Program-made: the position numbers and the translations under genes
Origin: Incurvaria masculella
Lineage: Eukaryota > Arthropoda > Insecta > Lepidoptera > Incurvariidae
Assembly: GCA_946894095.1 (NCBI GenBank)
Contig: OX335652.1
Location: 19,491,001-19,555,000 of the forward strand
Direction: 5' to 3'
DNA: 64,000 nt
The notes under the pieces: model-generated
Seen by the model: only the letters and a program-made list of their open reading frames with translations
The model's database searches: none
Told to the model about the DNA's origin: nothing
Shown: positions 1 to 9,792 of the stretch, piece by piece
How the letters are laid out: every line of letters starts with the position of its first letter
How positions within the stretch are numbered: position 1 is the first letter of the stretch

Positions 1-822
1 GGCGAATTTTCAAGGCACTAGCGATTTGTAAAACTTAGTACATGTACATTTAACTACCCGGGAATTAGGATTGGCTAAATAGAATTCAGTTCCGCTTACA
101 CTAAGATGGGGCTATCATACAAACTGTAATGCTATGCACGGCTCGGCTTTGCGGCGGTAGCGCTTACTTTTACTGAAGTACGGCTTGGTATTTTCTGCAA
201 CTTTAGGACTACTTGGCATCACGCTAAATCGCCGGAGGAGCGACCAACAGAATAAAATCCTTGAGAACCAATTACTCGATTTAGATGTGCATTGTATCTA
301 CGTCTAGCCTGATTCTACTAAAAACTTACAGATTACATAATATAACGCTTCATTACCAGAAGGGTAAGTAGTGAGTCTTAAAGTCTTATAACATGCGAAC
401 CACTTACCTGATTTATATGCGTATTTTATCAATGTATAGCATCTCTGGGAGCAGTCAGGTTCGAGATGGATTACTGTTTTCGATGTTGAGGCTGGCTGTG
501 GGTTGGAGTCCACGCAAAACTTACCTACGTTACACGTTACTTACTAGGTAAGCAATGTAGCAGTGAAAGTGCAGAAAGGTTCTCGCGGAAAATGTTTTTT
601 TTAAATAGCCACCAAACGTCAACGAAGCTCTAAATGGGAATTATTGGATGTTTCTCATTAAATCATGCTATTTCGGCTCGAACGATCTTGATTAAATTTG
701 GTACATGGATACATTGTCCTGGACCAGTTTGACCCTATTTTGGACCAGTCATGTGGGCTACTTTTTATCCATGAGATAATTTAGCCGACACTAACCCGAG
801 CGGAGCCGGGTACCGCAGCTAG
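1..822 (+). mobile_element. Helitron-like unit, copy 1 (5' end outside window)
   Basis: This stretch repeats almost base for base at 1142-1965, with only scattered substitutions and small indels. Its right end reads AGCCGGGTACCGCAGCTAG, an end of the kind seen in non-autonomous insect Helitrons, which finish in CTRR and leave no target duplication. The CTAG lies at 819-822. No helicase/Rep gene is present. The antisense open frame at 304-513 is conserved in both copies but overlaps an embedded SINE piece (about 455-552) and is probably not a gene. Helitron assignment is inferred from the end and general similarity, not from a database match. Confidence 0.6.
455..552 (+). mobile_element. SINE body fragment inside Helitron-like copy 1
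   Basis: The text GAGGCTGGCTGTGGGTTGGA, then GTCCACGCAAAACT, then TTACTTACTAGGT follows the order of the SINE body at 19785-19850 (GAGGCTGGCCGTGG, TTCCACGTTGAACTGTAGG, CTTACTTACTAGGTGG). The same fragment lies at the equivalent place in copy 2. It was therefore inside the Helitron-like element before the tandem arose. Confidence 0.5.
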
Positions 823-851
823 TAAATAATATAAAGGGGAAAGTTTGTAAT

Positions 852-900
852 AATGGATGGATGGATGGATGGATGGATGGATGGATGGATGGATGGATGT
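852..900. repeat. (ATGG)n microsatellite
   Basis: About eleven uninterrupted ATGG units. They sit directly before a stretch (901-1141) that resembles the 5' part of insect Helitron-like elements (TTGTTACTCTTTCACG, then ACTACTGAATGGATT). The microsatellite therefore probably belongs to the start of the second Helitron-like unit. Confidence 0.9.
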
Positions 901-1965
901 TTGTTACTCTTTCACGTAAAAACTACTGAATGGATTCTAATGAAACTTTACAATAATATAGCTTATACATCAGAATAACACATAGGCTACAATTTATGTG
1001 CCCATGGGCTTTAGAACTTTCACGGGGCTGCGAAAACGATGCCGGTAGCGCTACTTCACACCAGGGGGAGAGGAGCCGGGGGCGGTGGCGGGGAGCGGCG
1101 GCGGGGGGAGGGCAGACGTCGTGACTGTTTGGTGTCCGTTTGGCGAATTTTCAAGGCACTAGCGATTTGTAAAACTTAGTACATGTACATTTAACTACCC
1201 AGGAATTAGGATTGGCTAAATATAATTCAGTTCCGCTTACGCTAAGATGGGGCTGTCATACAAACTGCAATGCTATGCACGGCTCGGCTTTGCGGCGGCA
1301 GCGCTTACTTTTACTGAAGTACGGCTTGGTATTTCCTGCAACTTTAGGACTACTTGGCATCACGCTAAATCGCCGGAGGAGCGACCAACAGAATAAAATC
1401 CTTGAGAACCAATTACTCGATTTAGATGTGCATTGTATCTATGTCTAGCCTGATTCTACTAAAAACTTATAGATTACATAATATAACGCTTCATTACCAG
1501 AAGGGTAAGTAGTGAGTCTTAAAGTCTTATAACATGCGAACCACTTACCTGATTTATATGCGTATTTTATCAATGTATAGCATCTCTGGGAGCAGTCAGG
1601 TTCGAGATGGGTTACTGTTTTCGATGTTGAGGCTGGCTGTGGGTTGGAGTCCACGCAAAACTTACCTACGTTACACGTTACTTACTAGGTAAGCAATGTA
1701 GCAGTGAAAGTGCAGAAAGGTTCTCGCGGCAAATGTTTTTTTTTCAAATAGCCACCAAACGTCAACGAAGCTCTAAATGGGAATTATTGGATGTTTCTCA
1801 TTAAATCATGCTATTTCGGCTCGAACGATCTTGATTAAATTTGGTACATGGATACATTGTCCTGGACCAGTTTGACCCTAATTTGGACCAGTCATGTGGG
1901 CTACTTTTTATCCATGAGATAATTTAGCCGACACTAACCCGAGCGGAGCCGGGTACCGCAGCTAG
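853..1965 (+). mobile_element. Helitron-like unit, copy 2 (apparently full length)
   Basis: The unit runs from the ATGG microsatellite through a GC-rich purine block (1060-1120) into 1142-1965, the near-copy of 1-822. It ends in CTAG at 1962-1965, followed by TTAGTAATA. The offset between the two copies is about 1141 bp, so they form a head-to-tail tandem pair. The piece at about 1596-1693 is related to the body of the 5S-headed SINE described at 19679. Tandem arrangement can arise by end bypass during rolling-circle transposition, but unequal exchange would also explain it. Confidence 0.6.
1596..1693 (+). mobile_element. SINE body fragment inside Helitron-like copy 2
   Basis: Counterpart of the fragment at 455-552, differing by very few bases. 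Confidence 0.5.
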
Positions 1966-2587
1966 TTAGTAATAAAGGAAGAGGTATCTATAGTTTTTAT
2001 GTAATCTGAAACTATACTTTTAGAAAAGTCCTTGGCTCTAAATATGTGGCGTTTAAGCCAATCAGCAATAGGCGAAGAAGGCCATAAGCCTTGCTGTAAC
2101 CGGAGTTGTTAATTTACTGTCATCTAAATTTTTAACTCATATTATCCTCTTTGATGCTATCACACAAAATATATTCAAAATCTAGGCAAAACAATACAAT
2201 TTCCTGCGAGTTACACAAAAATCAATTTAGCATGTGTTTTTTCTGTATCGTATTTTTCTTTGTGACTCCATTCGACTAATATCAAAATTTTTCCATTAAA
2301 CACAACATCACAAACGATTTCAGCGGCCCAATATATCCGTTACTCGAGTCCCATTATGAAATATCATAAGGTAAAAACAATGGTGTCCTCAAATAAAAGC
2401 AAATAAACATTCATACGGAGCGATAAAAGTGGAAGGTTGTACGGTTAATTTCCCGCCATCGGCGTGTTTTGTTTTCGAAATGAAAGCGATCAAATATGGA
2501 CTACTACATTGACCCTGTCGAATTTTATGGGTCACCGGTGTTCGAATGGGCGATTTTCGTAAAGGCTTTGACTCTTTGAGAACTGGG
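1966..2587. other. No gene seen; unique-looking AT-rich DNA
   Basis: No convincing open frame, repeat family or splice signal pair was recognised here. Confidence 0.5.
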
Positions 2588-2869
2588 TTTTTAGGGTTCC
2601 GTACCCAAAGGGTGAAAACGGAACCCTATTACTAAGCCTCCGCTGTCCGTCCGTCCGTCCGTCTGCCACAGGGCTGTATCTCATGAACCGTAATAGGTCG
2701 GCGACTGAAATTTTCACAGAGTGTGTATTTATTTTGCCGCTATAACAACAAATAGGTAAAATAATAAAAAAAAAAAAAATTGGGTCCCAATACAAAAAAC
2801 GTGATTTTTTGGTGTTGTTGGTACGGAACCCTTCGTGTGCGAGTCCGACTCGCACTTGGCCGGTTTTTT
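2588..2869 (+). mobile_element. Family A (CCGT element), near full length
   Basis: Reference description for family A. The left end reads TTTTTAGGGTTCCGTACCC. Next come a (CCGT)n run and a conserved stretch CACAGGGCTGTATCTCATGA, then TGAAATTTTCACAGAGTGTG, TTTTGCCGCTATAACAACAA and GGTACGGAACCCTTCGTGTG. The right end is a perfect hairpin, GTGCGAGTCCGACTCGCAC, followed by TTGGCCGGTTTTT. GGGTTCCGTACC near the left end and GGTACGGAACCC near the right end are inverted copies. It has no coding capacity and no clear target duplication. A hairpin just inside one end recalls Helitrons, but the end is not CTRR, so the class is left open. Confidence 0.8.
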
Positions 2870-3788
2870 GGAGAGAAAAGACTTTTTAGACGGATCTAAG
2901 AATTGCTTCACGAGGGTTTCAACATTAAACACTCAAGCCCGCTCCTCGAAATATCGTAGTCGCGCTGCTTCTTCGAAATTTCTAAAAAATGTTTGGACGC
3001 ACATGTCTTATCCAATTTGACAACTGACAATGACGTCGTGACTAAATAATTTCACGATCAATCATCATCATTGATCATTACGATCAATTTCACAATCCTA
3101 TTTGTTTAAGTTTTTTTAGCTCGTATATTCTAGATATATTCGAAATTGCTAGTATGTAAAGGCATGCCTTTTTTTAGGTTACTTTACTGATTTTATTGTT
3201 ATAAACACAAAACACATGCAAATACACAAGAAGAAAGGCGTTCGTTGTATTTCGGGTTTTTCTACGAATTTGACTCGTTTGTAAAATCGACAAAGAGGCC
3301 AGTAAGTTCATAAAAGTTTCTTCCTTGATGTTTTCTTATTTGCAAGTAAATGTTACTTACAAACATATAAAGTCGAACATAGAACCTCCTCCTCTTGTGA
3401 AGTCGGTTAAAAAACCTGAAAATAATTATTAATTTGAACTTTCCGAACCTAAAGGGGAGTGATGCATTCAGCTTCAAAATGGCATAACCAAGTAAGGGTC
3501 TCTTACACCAAGTACTGATTAGTTTAATCCTCACATTAAAGGGCCTTTTTTACCATCTCGCAATCGATACCAGTACTAGATAATCAGCCTTTTAGTTTTA
3601 CAGTTTTATATTTAAATTAAAGCTTGACCATCACTCTACAGTTTTTATGTTAGAAATTCGTTGCACGGCTTGTTAAATAAAATTAAATGTTGTTTAACTT
3701 ACGCCCTTTTCGAACTAAGTGCAATCCGCTCATCACGCCCCTGAGTTAATCCGACTCAAAGTCGGCCGATGTTTTAAAAAAGTGTATG
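2870..3788. other. Mostly unique AT-rich DNA
   Basis: Apart from the CCGACTTC-element end at 3383-3412 I see no gene or repeat. The antisense frame at 3262-3534 has no coding character that I can recognise. Confidence 0.4.
3383..3412 (+). mobile_element. Terminal fragment of the CCGACTTC element
   Basis: ACCTCCTCCTCTTGTGAAGTCGGTTAA matches the right end of the element nested at 59781-60368 (CCTCCTCC, then AAGTCGGTTA). Only this end is visible. Confidence 0.5.
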
Positions 3789-3831
3789 CCTAACCTAACC
3801 TAACCTAACCTAACCTAAACTAACCTAACCC
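3789..3831 (-). repeat. Short interstitial (TTAGG)n telomere-type repeat
   Basis: The plus strand holds six perfect CCTAA units, one ACTAA variant and another CCTAA. That is (TTAGG)n on the minus strand, the common insect telomere repeat. Eight units in the middle of ordinary sequence make this an interstitial tract, not a chromosome end. Similar very short runs occur near 10689-10712 and 37731-37750. Confidence 0.75.
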
Positions 3832-4270
3832 AAATACTATTTTTATCTCCTTTTGAAACAACGTTGTTATGCACATTCATATGTATACGCGAGAAGATGC
3901 TGTCAAACGTCATACATGAGAACTTGATACATTTATTCCGATAACGCTACCTTTTCATATCTAAAGACTCACACTATCGAAGCATCCATAACCCACTGAG
4001 ACACAGAGGTGGAAGCTCAAAGGTTCCAATCACCGCAAATGACCCGCACCAGTTCACCGCCATACATCACGGCGAGGGTACACAGAAAGTCACCGTGCGC
4101 CGGTGGTCGGCGGCAAATAGTCCATAGTATTAAATTGTGCGTCGCAACGCTCCGTATCGATGGACACGCGGAGTCATTACTCCGGCTCGCTCCGTCGCGC
4201 GCCATTGCTCCCGTAGTGGGGGCGCTAGCGCAGCTTTTGTAGCACTTTGTGAAGATATTATATACATAAA
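3832..4270. other. GC-rich unique stretch, possible exon or regulatory DNA
   Basis: From about 4005 to 4245 the base composition is clearly more GC-rich than the surroundings, and overlapping frames are open on both strands for 77-99 codons. I do not recognise any product. It is interrupted on the right by the truncated family B element. It could be an exon, a 5' untranslated region or a regulatory element. Confidence 0.3.
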
Positions 4271-4667
4271 AACGGGGAAAGAAGATCACGCCCATATTTC
4301 TTATCTGAGATCCCAAATTTTGCTCAAAAGAGCTTTATTTGATCGAACTAGATGTCTGATGATCGTTGGCATTGTAAAATTGGGTTTGGTTTCTAAGTTA
4401 TAAGTTCCGAAAGGTTTTTGGTTTTTGTTAGATTTTTGACTACAGCGGTTGTTGTGGTTTACTTTTAGCTATAAGTCGTTTTGAAATCAAAATTTTCGTA
4501 AATCTTACCAAATCATACACTATGCACATTATCTTTTTTGTGGACATGTTGCATCTTCCTCATCACGGAGCCTGTCTTTTTCTTTGAAACAGAGAAGGTC
4601 CCAGAGCGCAACAGCACGGTTTTGTACAGTGCCCGCGAATGAGTTAGTCCCGCCGGGTTGCGCCACC
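4271..4667 (+). mobile_element. Family B TTAA element, left end missing, internal deletion
   Basis: Begins inside the element at GGGGAAAGAAGATCACGCCC and runs to the intact right end CGCCGGGTTGCGCCACC followed by TTAA. Compared with the complete copy at 47019-47561 it lacks the left terminus and a central block after GGTTTCTAAGTTATAAG. Confidence 0.75.
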
Positions 4668-4671
4668 TTAA

Positions 4672-5675
4672 GACTCCATATGACGCTAGCCTCCAACATT
4701 TTGGGTCTATTATTATTTTATCTCAGCGTCGGTTAATCGAGATATCAAAGTTTAGACTATTATCTACTGTATGACCGTAAAATTGTTTTAATAACTTGCT
4801 TGTATTCATTAAAAAAATGGTTTGATTACACCTATTTACATGTTTTTACTATGTTTCAAGCCGGCGCTTGGAAACTATACACGATTTAGACAATTTTCTT
4901 TTTTGTGGTACAATATCACATATTTATCTATTGAATAATCGTGAAACATATATTAAGTCACTTTAGAAAGTAGACTTTACAGGTCATACACCTAAATTTC
5001 GCTTCGTCGCGCTCAATTACGTAAACTCAATGCTTTCGGAGATCGCAATAACCGTTTGTTTGCTGAAGGCTGGAGTCAGTTGGAGCCTTAAGCAGCCTGC
5101 AAATACCGAAACTCATCCAAGAATCCTTTCACAGGAGCACGTTCGACTTAAAGGGAAGCCAATCCCCAAGTGATAAAACACAAAATAAAAACTTATCAAC
5201 CAAGAAACTGTTGATAATGGAAACACCAACACAGAATCTGTGGGCAATCAAGAAACTGTCACAAATATGTCAAATCGCCAAAGATTTAAATGAATACATA
5301 AGCCTTTCAAAAGCGTTAAAAGTTCTCATAAATGTATGTGTCAATTCACGTTTCTTATGCGAAAGCACAACCCGCTAGTCTGTCACAGTGTGACATTGGT
5401 GTGCCACGAAATGTGCTTAAAAGCAGGTTTTTCTCTTTTATTTATGATGCTATACCTTCCTTCTGTCCAATTTTAATGATTATGTATTTGATTTATGTGC
5501 GAGAGTCATAATATGGGGCATATATTACCATATGTTTAAACACGATGACTTAGATATAAATTAGATTTTTTACAGGTCCAAGGGAGCCTAAGAAATTGAT
5601 ATTAATTTAAATTAAAATTTCTACACTTTCCTCTGAAAAAGCCTCTTAACAGACAGACAAAAAACTATTCTTTCA
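4672..5675. other. No gene seen
   Basis: AT-rich DNA without recognised repeats or supported coding frames. Confidence 0.4.
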
Positions 5676-6064
5676 TTTTTTTGTGACTGGACATGGATAG
5701 ACACCCAATGTCATGATATTAGCCCAACACACCGCGTTCCCGAAGGAATTAGCTATCACGCCAGCACCTTCATTTTATTGCATGTTTACATTGAACTGGA
5801 TCGAAACCGCCTACAATTTTCATTTCCGCTTCGAGTATTTTTTCATTTAATGCGATGGTACTAACCAGGGCGGGTTATGGACAGAACTATAGACGAAGGA
5901 GACCTACAGTTTTACATGGATTCCGAACCATGGAACATTTTTCATTCGCGACGAAATGCACTTCTCCATCCCAGAATCAGATAGTAAATAGAACATGAAC
6001 GGGGCGGAAATTTGAACCCAGGCAGAGGAGAAGGCAAGTCCACCCGACCCTGAGCCACGAGCCT
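5676..6064 (-). mobile_element. tRNA-headed SINE, full length, minus strand
   Basis: Reference description for the tRNA-headed form. Read on the minus strand, it starts with a tRNA-like head (A-box-like GTGGCTCAGGGTCGGG; B-box-like GGGTTCAAATTTCC near 6008-6021). It then enters the body (TTCGGAATCCATGTAAAACTG, here slightly diverged), the block GGTACCATCGCATT, and the tail TTGGGCTAATATCATGACAT. It ends in TCCAGTCACA and poly(A) (T-run at 5676-5682). Body and tail are the same as in the 5S-headed SINE at 19679. A SINE of this kind makes no protein and depends on a LINE for retroposition. Confidence 0.65.
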
Positions 6065-6464
6065 TTCAATTGTACAATGGTTCCTTTTATTAAAAAAAAA
6101 ATTGAAAAAATATACAATTTAGTTTGCGCCATCCATGAGAGCTCTATTCCATGTGGGATACGTTTGACCACCCGACTACCATCACATCGTAGGGAGGATT
6201 CGAGTAGGTAGGTATCTACGGCGGACCGGCATGGCCCTCCGTGCACTTTTACTGCGGCTATTCCGGCGTTTGCTCAATGTAGCTTTATGGGTGCTATATT
6301 TCGATAGTGCTCTTTATTGGAGGTAATTTCAAAGCAAGAAGAAATGGGAGCAGACAGAGCAGACATGGAAACATTTGATGGGATGATTACGTCGGTTTAA
6401 GATGCGACTACATTGTGTCTGTTCTGAAAGCATTCTGACCACTTTTGCTAACCATATAGGTAAT

Positions 6465-6758
6465 TTTTAGGGTTCCGTATCCAAAGGATTACAAGGGATT
6501 TTACAAAGCCTCCACTGTCCGTCCGTCCGTCCGTCTGTCAAAGAGCAGTATCTCAGTAACCGTAACAGATAGACAGCTGAAATTTTCACAGAGTGTGTAT
6601 TTATTTTTCCGCTATAACAACAAATAGGTAATATAAAAAAATAATATCAATTTACGGGGGCCCCCATACAAAAAAACGTGATTTTTTTGTATTCTTTTTT
6701 TTACGATGGTACGGAACCATTCGTGTGCAAGTCCGACTCACACTTGGCCGGTTTTTTT
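6465..6758 (+). mobile_element. Family A element, diverged
   Basis: Has the left end (TTTTTAGGGTTCCGTATCC), CCGT units, the TGAAATTTTCACAGAGTGTG block and the right hairpin region, here with GTGCAAGTCCGACTCACAC. The lost hairpin base pairs suggest an older copy. Confidence 0.8.
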
Positions 6759-6913
6759 GGAAATATGTTCGTTATCGCGCGTAAGGCGGGTGGGATCTAC
6801 ACGGAAACAAATGTCCGAGCGACACTATTGATGTCACAGGCTCGTCAACCCATGTTAATTTCACTGCAAGGCGATAATTTTGAAAGAATGTTTATAGTAT
6901 AATTCTGTCACTC

Positions 6914-7090
6914 AGTTTCAGTTTCTTTATTTCGTCCATTAGATGTAAATCACATCCTTAGATTCGTCATATATTTTATTCTTTTACTGCCGGGTTGATC
7001 AATTCTGGCGAATAAGAACCGATAAGAAACTTTGTGTTTGTAATTTTGTATTTTTTTTCCATTTATACTTATAAACTAGCCTATAGTCGT
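6914..7090 (-). mobile_element. LINE 3' end, family H, left part
   Basis: CAGTTTCAGTTTCTTTAT and the following bases to about 7090 match 63376-63530 in the same order. The match resumes at 7619 with GACATCTTATTCTAAATTAA, matching 63656. About 530 bp (7091-7618) is therefore an insertion relative to the other copy. The GAAGAGCCGGCAAGAAACT-like block is shared with LINE family G, which suggests related LINEs; orientation is inferred from that block. Confidence 0.5.
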
Positions 7091-7118
7091 TGATAGATAA
7101 ATTTTGGGGGAACGGCAG

Positions 7119-7430
7119 AACGTCTAAAATGCAGATCGTATAATATCATATTTTAACAAAATTTTAAAACCATGCACAACGTATAATCGGCATATCGTAT
7201 AATTTTATACGTAGTGCATGAAGAATTTAAAAAAATAAAATTACTTATTTTTCCATGCATAACGTATAATAGTCACAACGTAAAAAATAATGATCTTTAT
7301 TTAACAAAAAAAGAAGACCATGCATAATACGTTGTGAATATTATACGATATGCATGGTTTTGATTTTTTGGAAAAAAAAATACTTTTATACGTTGTGAAT
7401 ATTATACGTAGTGAATATGACTCAAAATTT
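7119..7430. repeat. Cluster of short palindromic units with ACGTATAAT
   Basis: A dense set of direct and inverted copies of CACAACGTATAAT, GCATAACGTATAAT, TTATACGTTGTGAATATTATACG and CATGCATAA-type words, separated by A-rich spacers. Neighbouring units can pair with each other, and the cluster looks like a nested fold-back satellite. No product is expected. Confidence 0.6.
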
Positions 7431-7451
7431 TTACATATAGTATTAAATATA

Positions 7452-7623
7452 CATTGGTTAAGAGCAGCCACGGCACGTCAGCCGAAGAGACAACGATCGT
7501 TGGAGTAACCGTGTCCGTGTCGGCGGAAAGCAGTGATTCCGTACCGCTGAGGGCCGGGAGGACTGGAGGAAAATTGGAGAGGCGTATGTCCAGCAGTGTA
7601 CGCAAACACGCTGACTGACTGAC
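7452..7623 (+). mobile_element. RTE-like LINE 3' end
   Basis: The stretch GGAGAGGCGTATGTCCAGCA, then GTG and GCTGACTGACTGAC, resembles the 3' end of RTE-clade elements common in Lepidoptera (a phrase of the type 'GGAGGAGGCCTATGTCCAGCAGTGG' followed by a short microsatellite tail). It ends exactly where the family H match resumes, so it belongs to the DNA inserted in that copy. The open frame on the opposite strand is antisense to this end and is not a gene. Confidence 0.5.
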
Positions 7624-7720
7624 ATCTTATTCTAAATTAATAGGTATTCTTATCTATTCTCCATTATTCAGGTGTAAAAAGCGATCGAAATTTTACATTG
7701 AAGTTGGAATGATAAAATTA
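7619..7720 (-). mobile_element. LINE 3' end, family H, right part
   Basis: Resumes the alignment with 63656-63740: GACATCTTATTCTAAATTAA then GTGTAAAAAGC and ATTGAAATTTT-like sequence. Together with 6914-7090 it makes one interrupted copy. Confidence 0.5.
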
Positions 7721-8448
7721 AGTATAATAAGACTAATACAATAACAATTCCTTAAACTGAATATTCTTTTAAACGATATTTTCAAAATGTAATCACAGAA
7801 TAAACGAAACGCCTTAATTACTCTTTGTATAAGCTTAATTCCCTCCTGTTCCTTATAAAAATACAGGCATTCGCACTAATTACATTAGCAGTGCGCATAT
7901 AGGTCAACGATATAATTAATTATACAATTTTCCACGGGGCCAGTGCGGGTGGTTGTAGTTCACCCCCAACCCTCCTCCCGACTCGTGGGGCAGGTTACCA
8001 GGGTTGGCTATTAGTTACCCTGCTATCTCCTGTGTCGCGCTTATCCTGAACAAATAAAAAATCAAGTCCGCACAACTTATAGGGCATCAAATACATTTAT
8101 ATCTAGATCGAGATTTCTTACAGTATAGCCTATAGAATACCGTCTGTAACAGAAACGGTGGTGATCCCCGGCAAAAAACTCCACTTAGATTACACTCCTC
8201 AGTTCGAAGTATTTATTGAATTTATTTTAATGTCATTGGAGTTCTCTGGTGGTCTCTGAGGTGTGTTGTATTGCTGGCACCTCCTGTCTCACTAACAACG
8301 CATCTCATGGCACATATATAGGAATCTATTATTAATTTATTGATAGGGCTGCTCTCAAACCATTATACTCTTAATTTTATGTAGGTGGTAGTATTTAAAG
8401 TGATATGTAACTATGTGATCAGCTGACAGTAGTAGTTTATGACAAAAC
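7721..8448. other. No gene seen
   Basis: AT-rich with a GC-richer patch at 7935-8040 (GGTTGTAGTTCACCCCCAAC). No supported gene or known repeat. Confidence 0.4.
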
Positions 8449-8698
8449 TTTAACAAAAACCAAACAAATTATAAATTTTGATTAAAGAAGCAATGTCTGG
8501 CGACTAAGCGCGCGAAAATACCGAACTTTCGGACCTTATAACTTAGAAACAAAACACATTTTTACAATGCCAACGGACATCAGACACCTAGTTCGATCAA
8601 ATAAGGCTATTTTGACCAAAATTTGGGATCTCTGACAAGTAATATGTGCGTGATCTTCTTTCCCCGTTTGTATGGGAAGTTGAGCGGGATGGGCCACC
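8449..8698 (-). mobile_element. Family B half-element, minus orientation
   Basis: Covers the half of family B that carries the GGTCCGAAAGTTCG and GATCTCTGACAAG blocks. It ends with GAGCGGGATGGGCCACC and TTAA at 8699-8702. The other half is missing, and instead a second half-element in the opposite sense follows directly. Confidence 0.7.
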
Positions 8699-8942
8699 TT
8701 AATACTATGAGATTTTACTACAGTGGTCGTGGTTTACTTTTAGCTATAAGCCGTTTTGTAATTAAAATTTTCGTAAATCTTACCAAATCATACACTATAC
8801 ACATTGTATTTTTTGTGGACATGTTGCATCTTTCTCATCACGGAGCCTGTCTTTTTCTTTGAAACAGAGAAGGTCCCAGAGCGCAACATCACGGTTTTGT
8901 ACCGTGCCCGCGATTGAGTTATTCCCGCCGGGTTGGGCCACC
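8699..8942 (+). mobile_element. Family B half-element, plus orientation
   Basis: Starts in the middle of family B (ACTACAGTGGTCGTGG) and runs to the complete right end CGCCGGGTTGGGCCACC, with TTAA at 8943-8946. With 8449-8698 it forms a rearranged element in which both visible terminal inverted repeats point the same way. Confidence 0.7.
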
Positions 8943-8954
8943 TTAAAATCGAAT

Positions 8955-9233
8955 GTGCAAGTGTTTCACAGTGTTGTGTTGCCACTGGAGCAGTGCATCG
9001 CTTAAATGTCCTTGCTTCCGGTGACGCTTGGCTCGGGTGATCTCTTTCCCTCAAATATGGTTGAAAGAGGTAATGGCTGTGCCCGGCGTGATGCTCATGA
9101 ACGGGTGCTGTCTGGAGTTTCTTTCCAGTTCTTCTTCGCTGTGTTTTGTTTTGCTGAAATGGCCAATGCTAAAGTATGACAAATCCGAGTGCAGTGTACT
9201 GTCTATGGATGATGAATAAACAATACAATACAA
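8955..9233 (+). mobile_element. LINE 3' end, family G
   Basis: Matches, in order and on the opposite strand, 61800-61045: GTTGCCACTGGAGCAGTGCA, the GTTGAAAGAGG and GGCTGTGCCCGGC blocks, TCTTCTTCGCTG, then CCGAGTGCAGTGTACTGTC, ATGGATGATGAATAAACAAT and a short (ACAAT)n tail. The same final block follows the reverse transcriptase fragment at 13383-13838, so this is the 3' untranslated region of that jockey-like LINE. Confidence 0.6.
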
Positions 9234-9237
9234 TACT

Positions 9238-9440
9238 AGTCGCCATGCCAGGACGTTCCCCACGGCTACACTAAACTGGATGGAAAACAAGAAAATGCTT
9301 TCTTGCCAACCTGGGCGGTTTTTACCCTACTGCCTAGTGAGCGGGCTAGTAAGTAAGTGAGAAATAGGACCTACAGTTTTACGTGGAAACCGAAACACAA
9401 GCGACGAATCCTTACGACATGAACGGGAATAATTGCAGAA
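9238..9440 (-). mobile_element. SINE body/tail remnant, minus strand
   Basis: CGCCATGCCAGGACGTTCC, CGGCTACACTAAACTGGATG, CCAACCTGGGCGG and GGACCTACAGTTTTACGTGG occur in the order expected for the SINE body read backwards. The head is not clear, so it cannot be assigned to the 5S or tRNA form. Confidence 0.55.
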
Positions 9441-9584
9441 GCATTATGCAGCAACATCATTTTTGATGACTTGAAGTATAAAGATTACAATGGGAAGGAA
9501 AATCAAGTTAAATTATAATACGTACTTGTAACCTTAATTTGTCCTCTAGTTGTAGATGTGAGAAGCATTTTATCGATTCGAATA

Positions 9585-9775
9585 CAATCGCAAAACTCGT
9601 TGGCTGGCGTAATTGTCGGTAGAGCTCAGCGGTAGAACAGCGGTCAAGTAAAGGTGGCAAAAACGTTTTCTGATTAATTTCAAAATCGGACAACAATGAT
9701 TCAATGCACATGTCGTTGGATAACCTCATATTAATGAGATATCGGTAATGTCGTATCTATTAAATGCAAACATAC
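9585..9775 (+). mobile_element. Family P (tRNA-like head) unit, damaged head
   Basis: CGTTGGCTGGCGTAATTGTC is followed by a tRNA-like start (GTAGAGCTCAGCGGTAGA, A-box type). The T-arm half of the head is missing. The body follows: AATCGGACAACAATGATTCAATGCAC, then GTCGTTGGATAACCTCA and GAGATATCGGTAATGTCGTATC. The last block recurs inverted at 11115-11145. See the copy at 11098-11400 for the complete arrangement. Confidence 0.5.
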
Positions 9776-9792
9776 AATTGTAGGTAGTAACC

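Noticed and set aside
304..513. 69-codon frame conserved in both Helitron-like units
   Set aside because: Two nearly identical DNA copies give identical frames without selection, and part of it overlaps a SINE fragment.
853..900. (ATGG)n as a stand-alone finding
   Set aside because: Such tetranucleotide runs commonly begin Helitron-like elements in Lepidoptera, so it is treated as part of the element.
7119..7430. CRISPR-like array of spaced repeats
   Set aside because: Repeats vary in length, occur in both orientations and lack uniform spacers; the setting is an insect genome with no cas genes.
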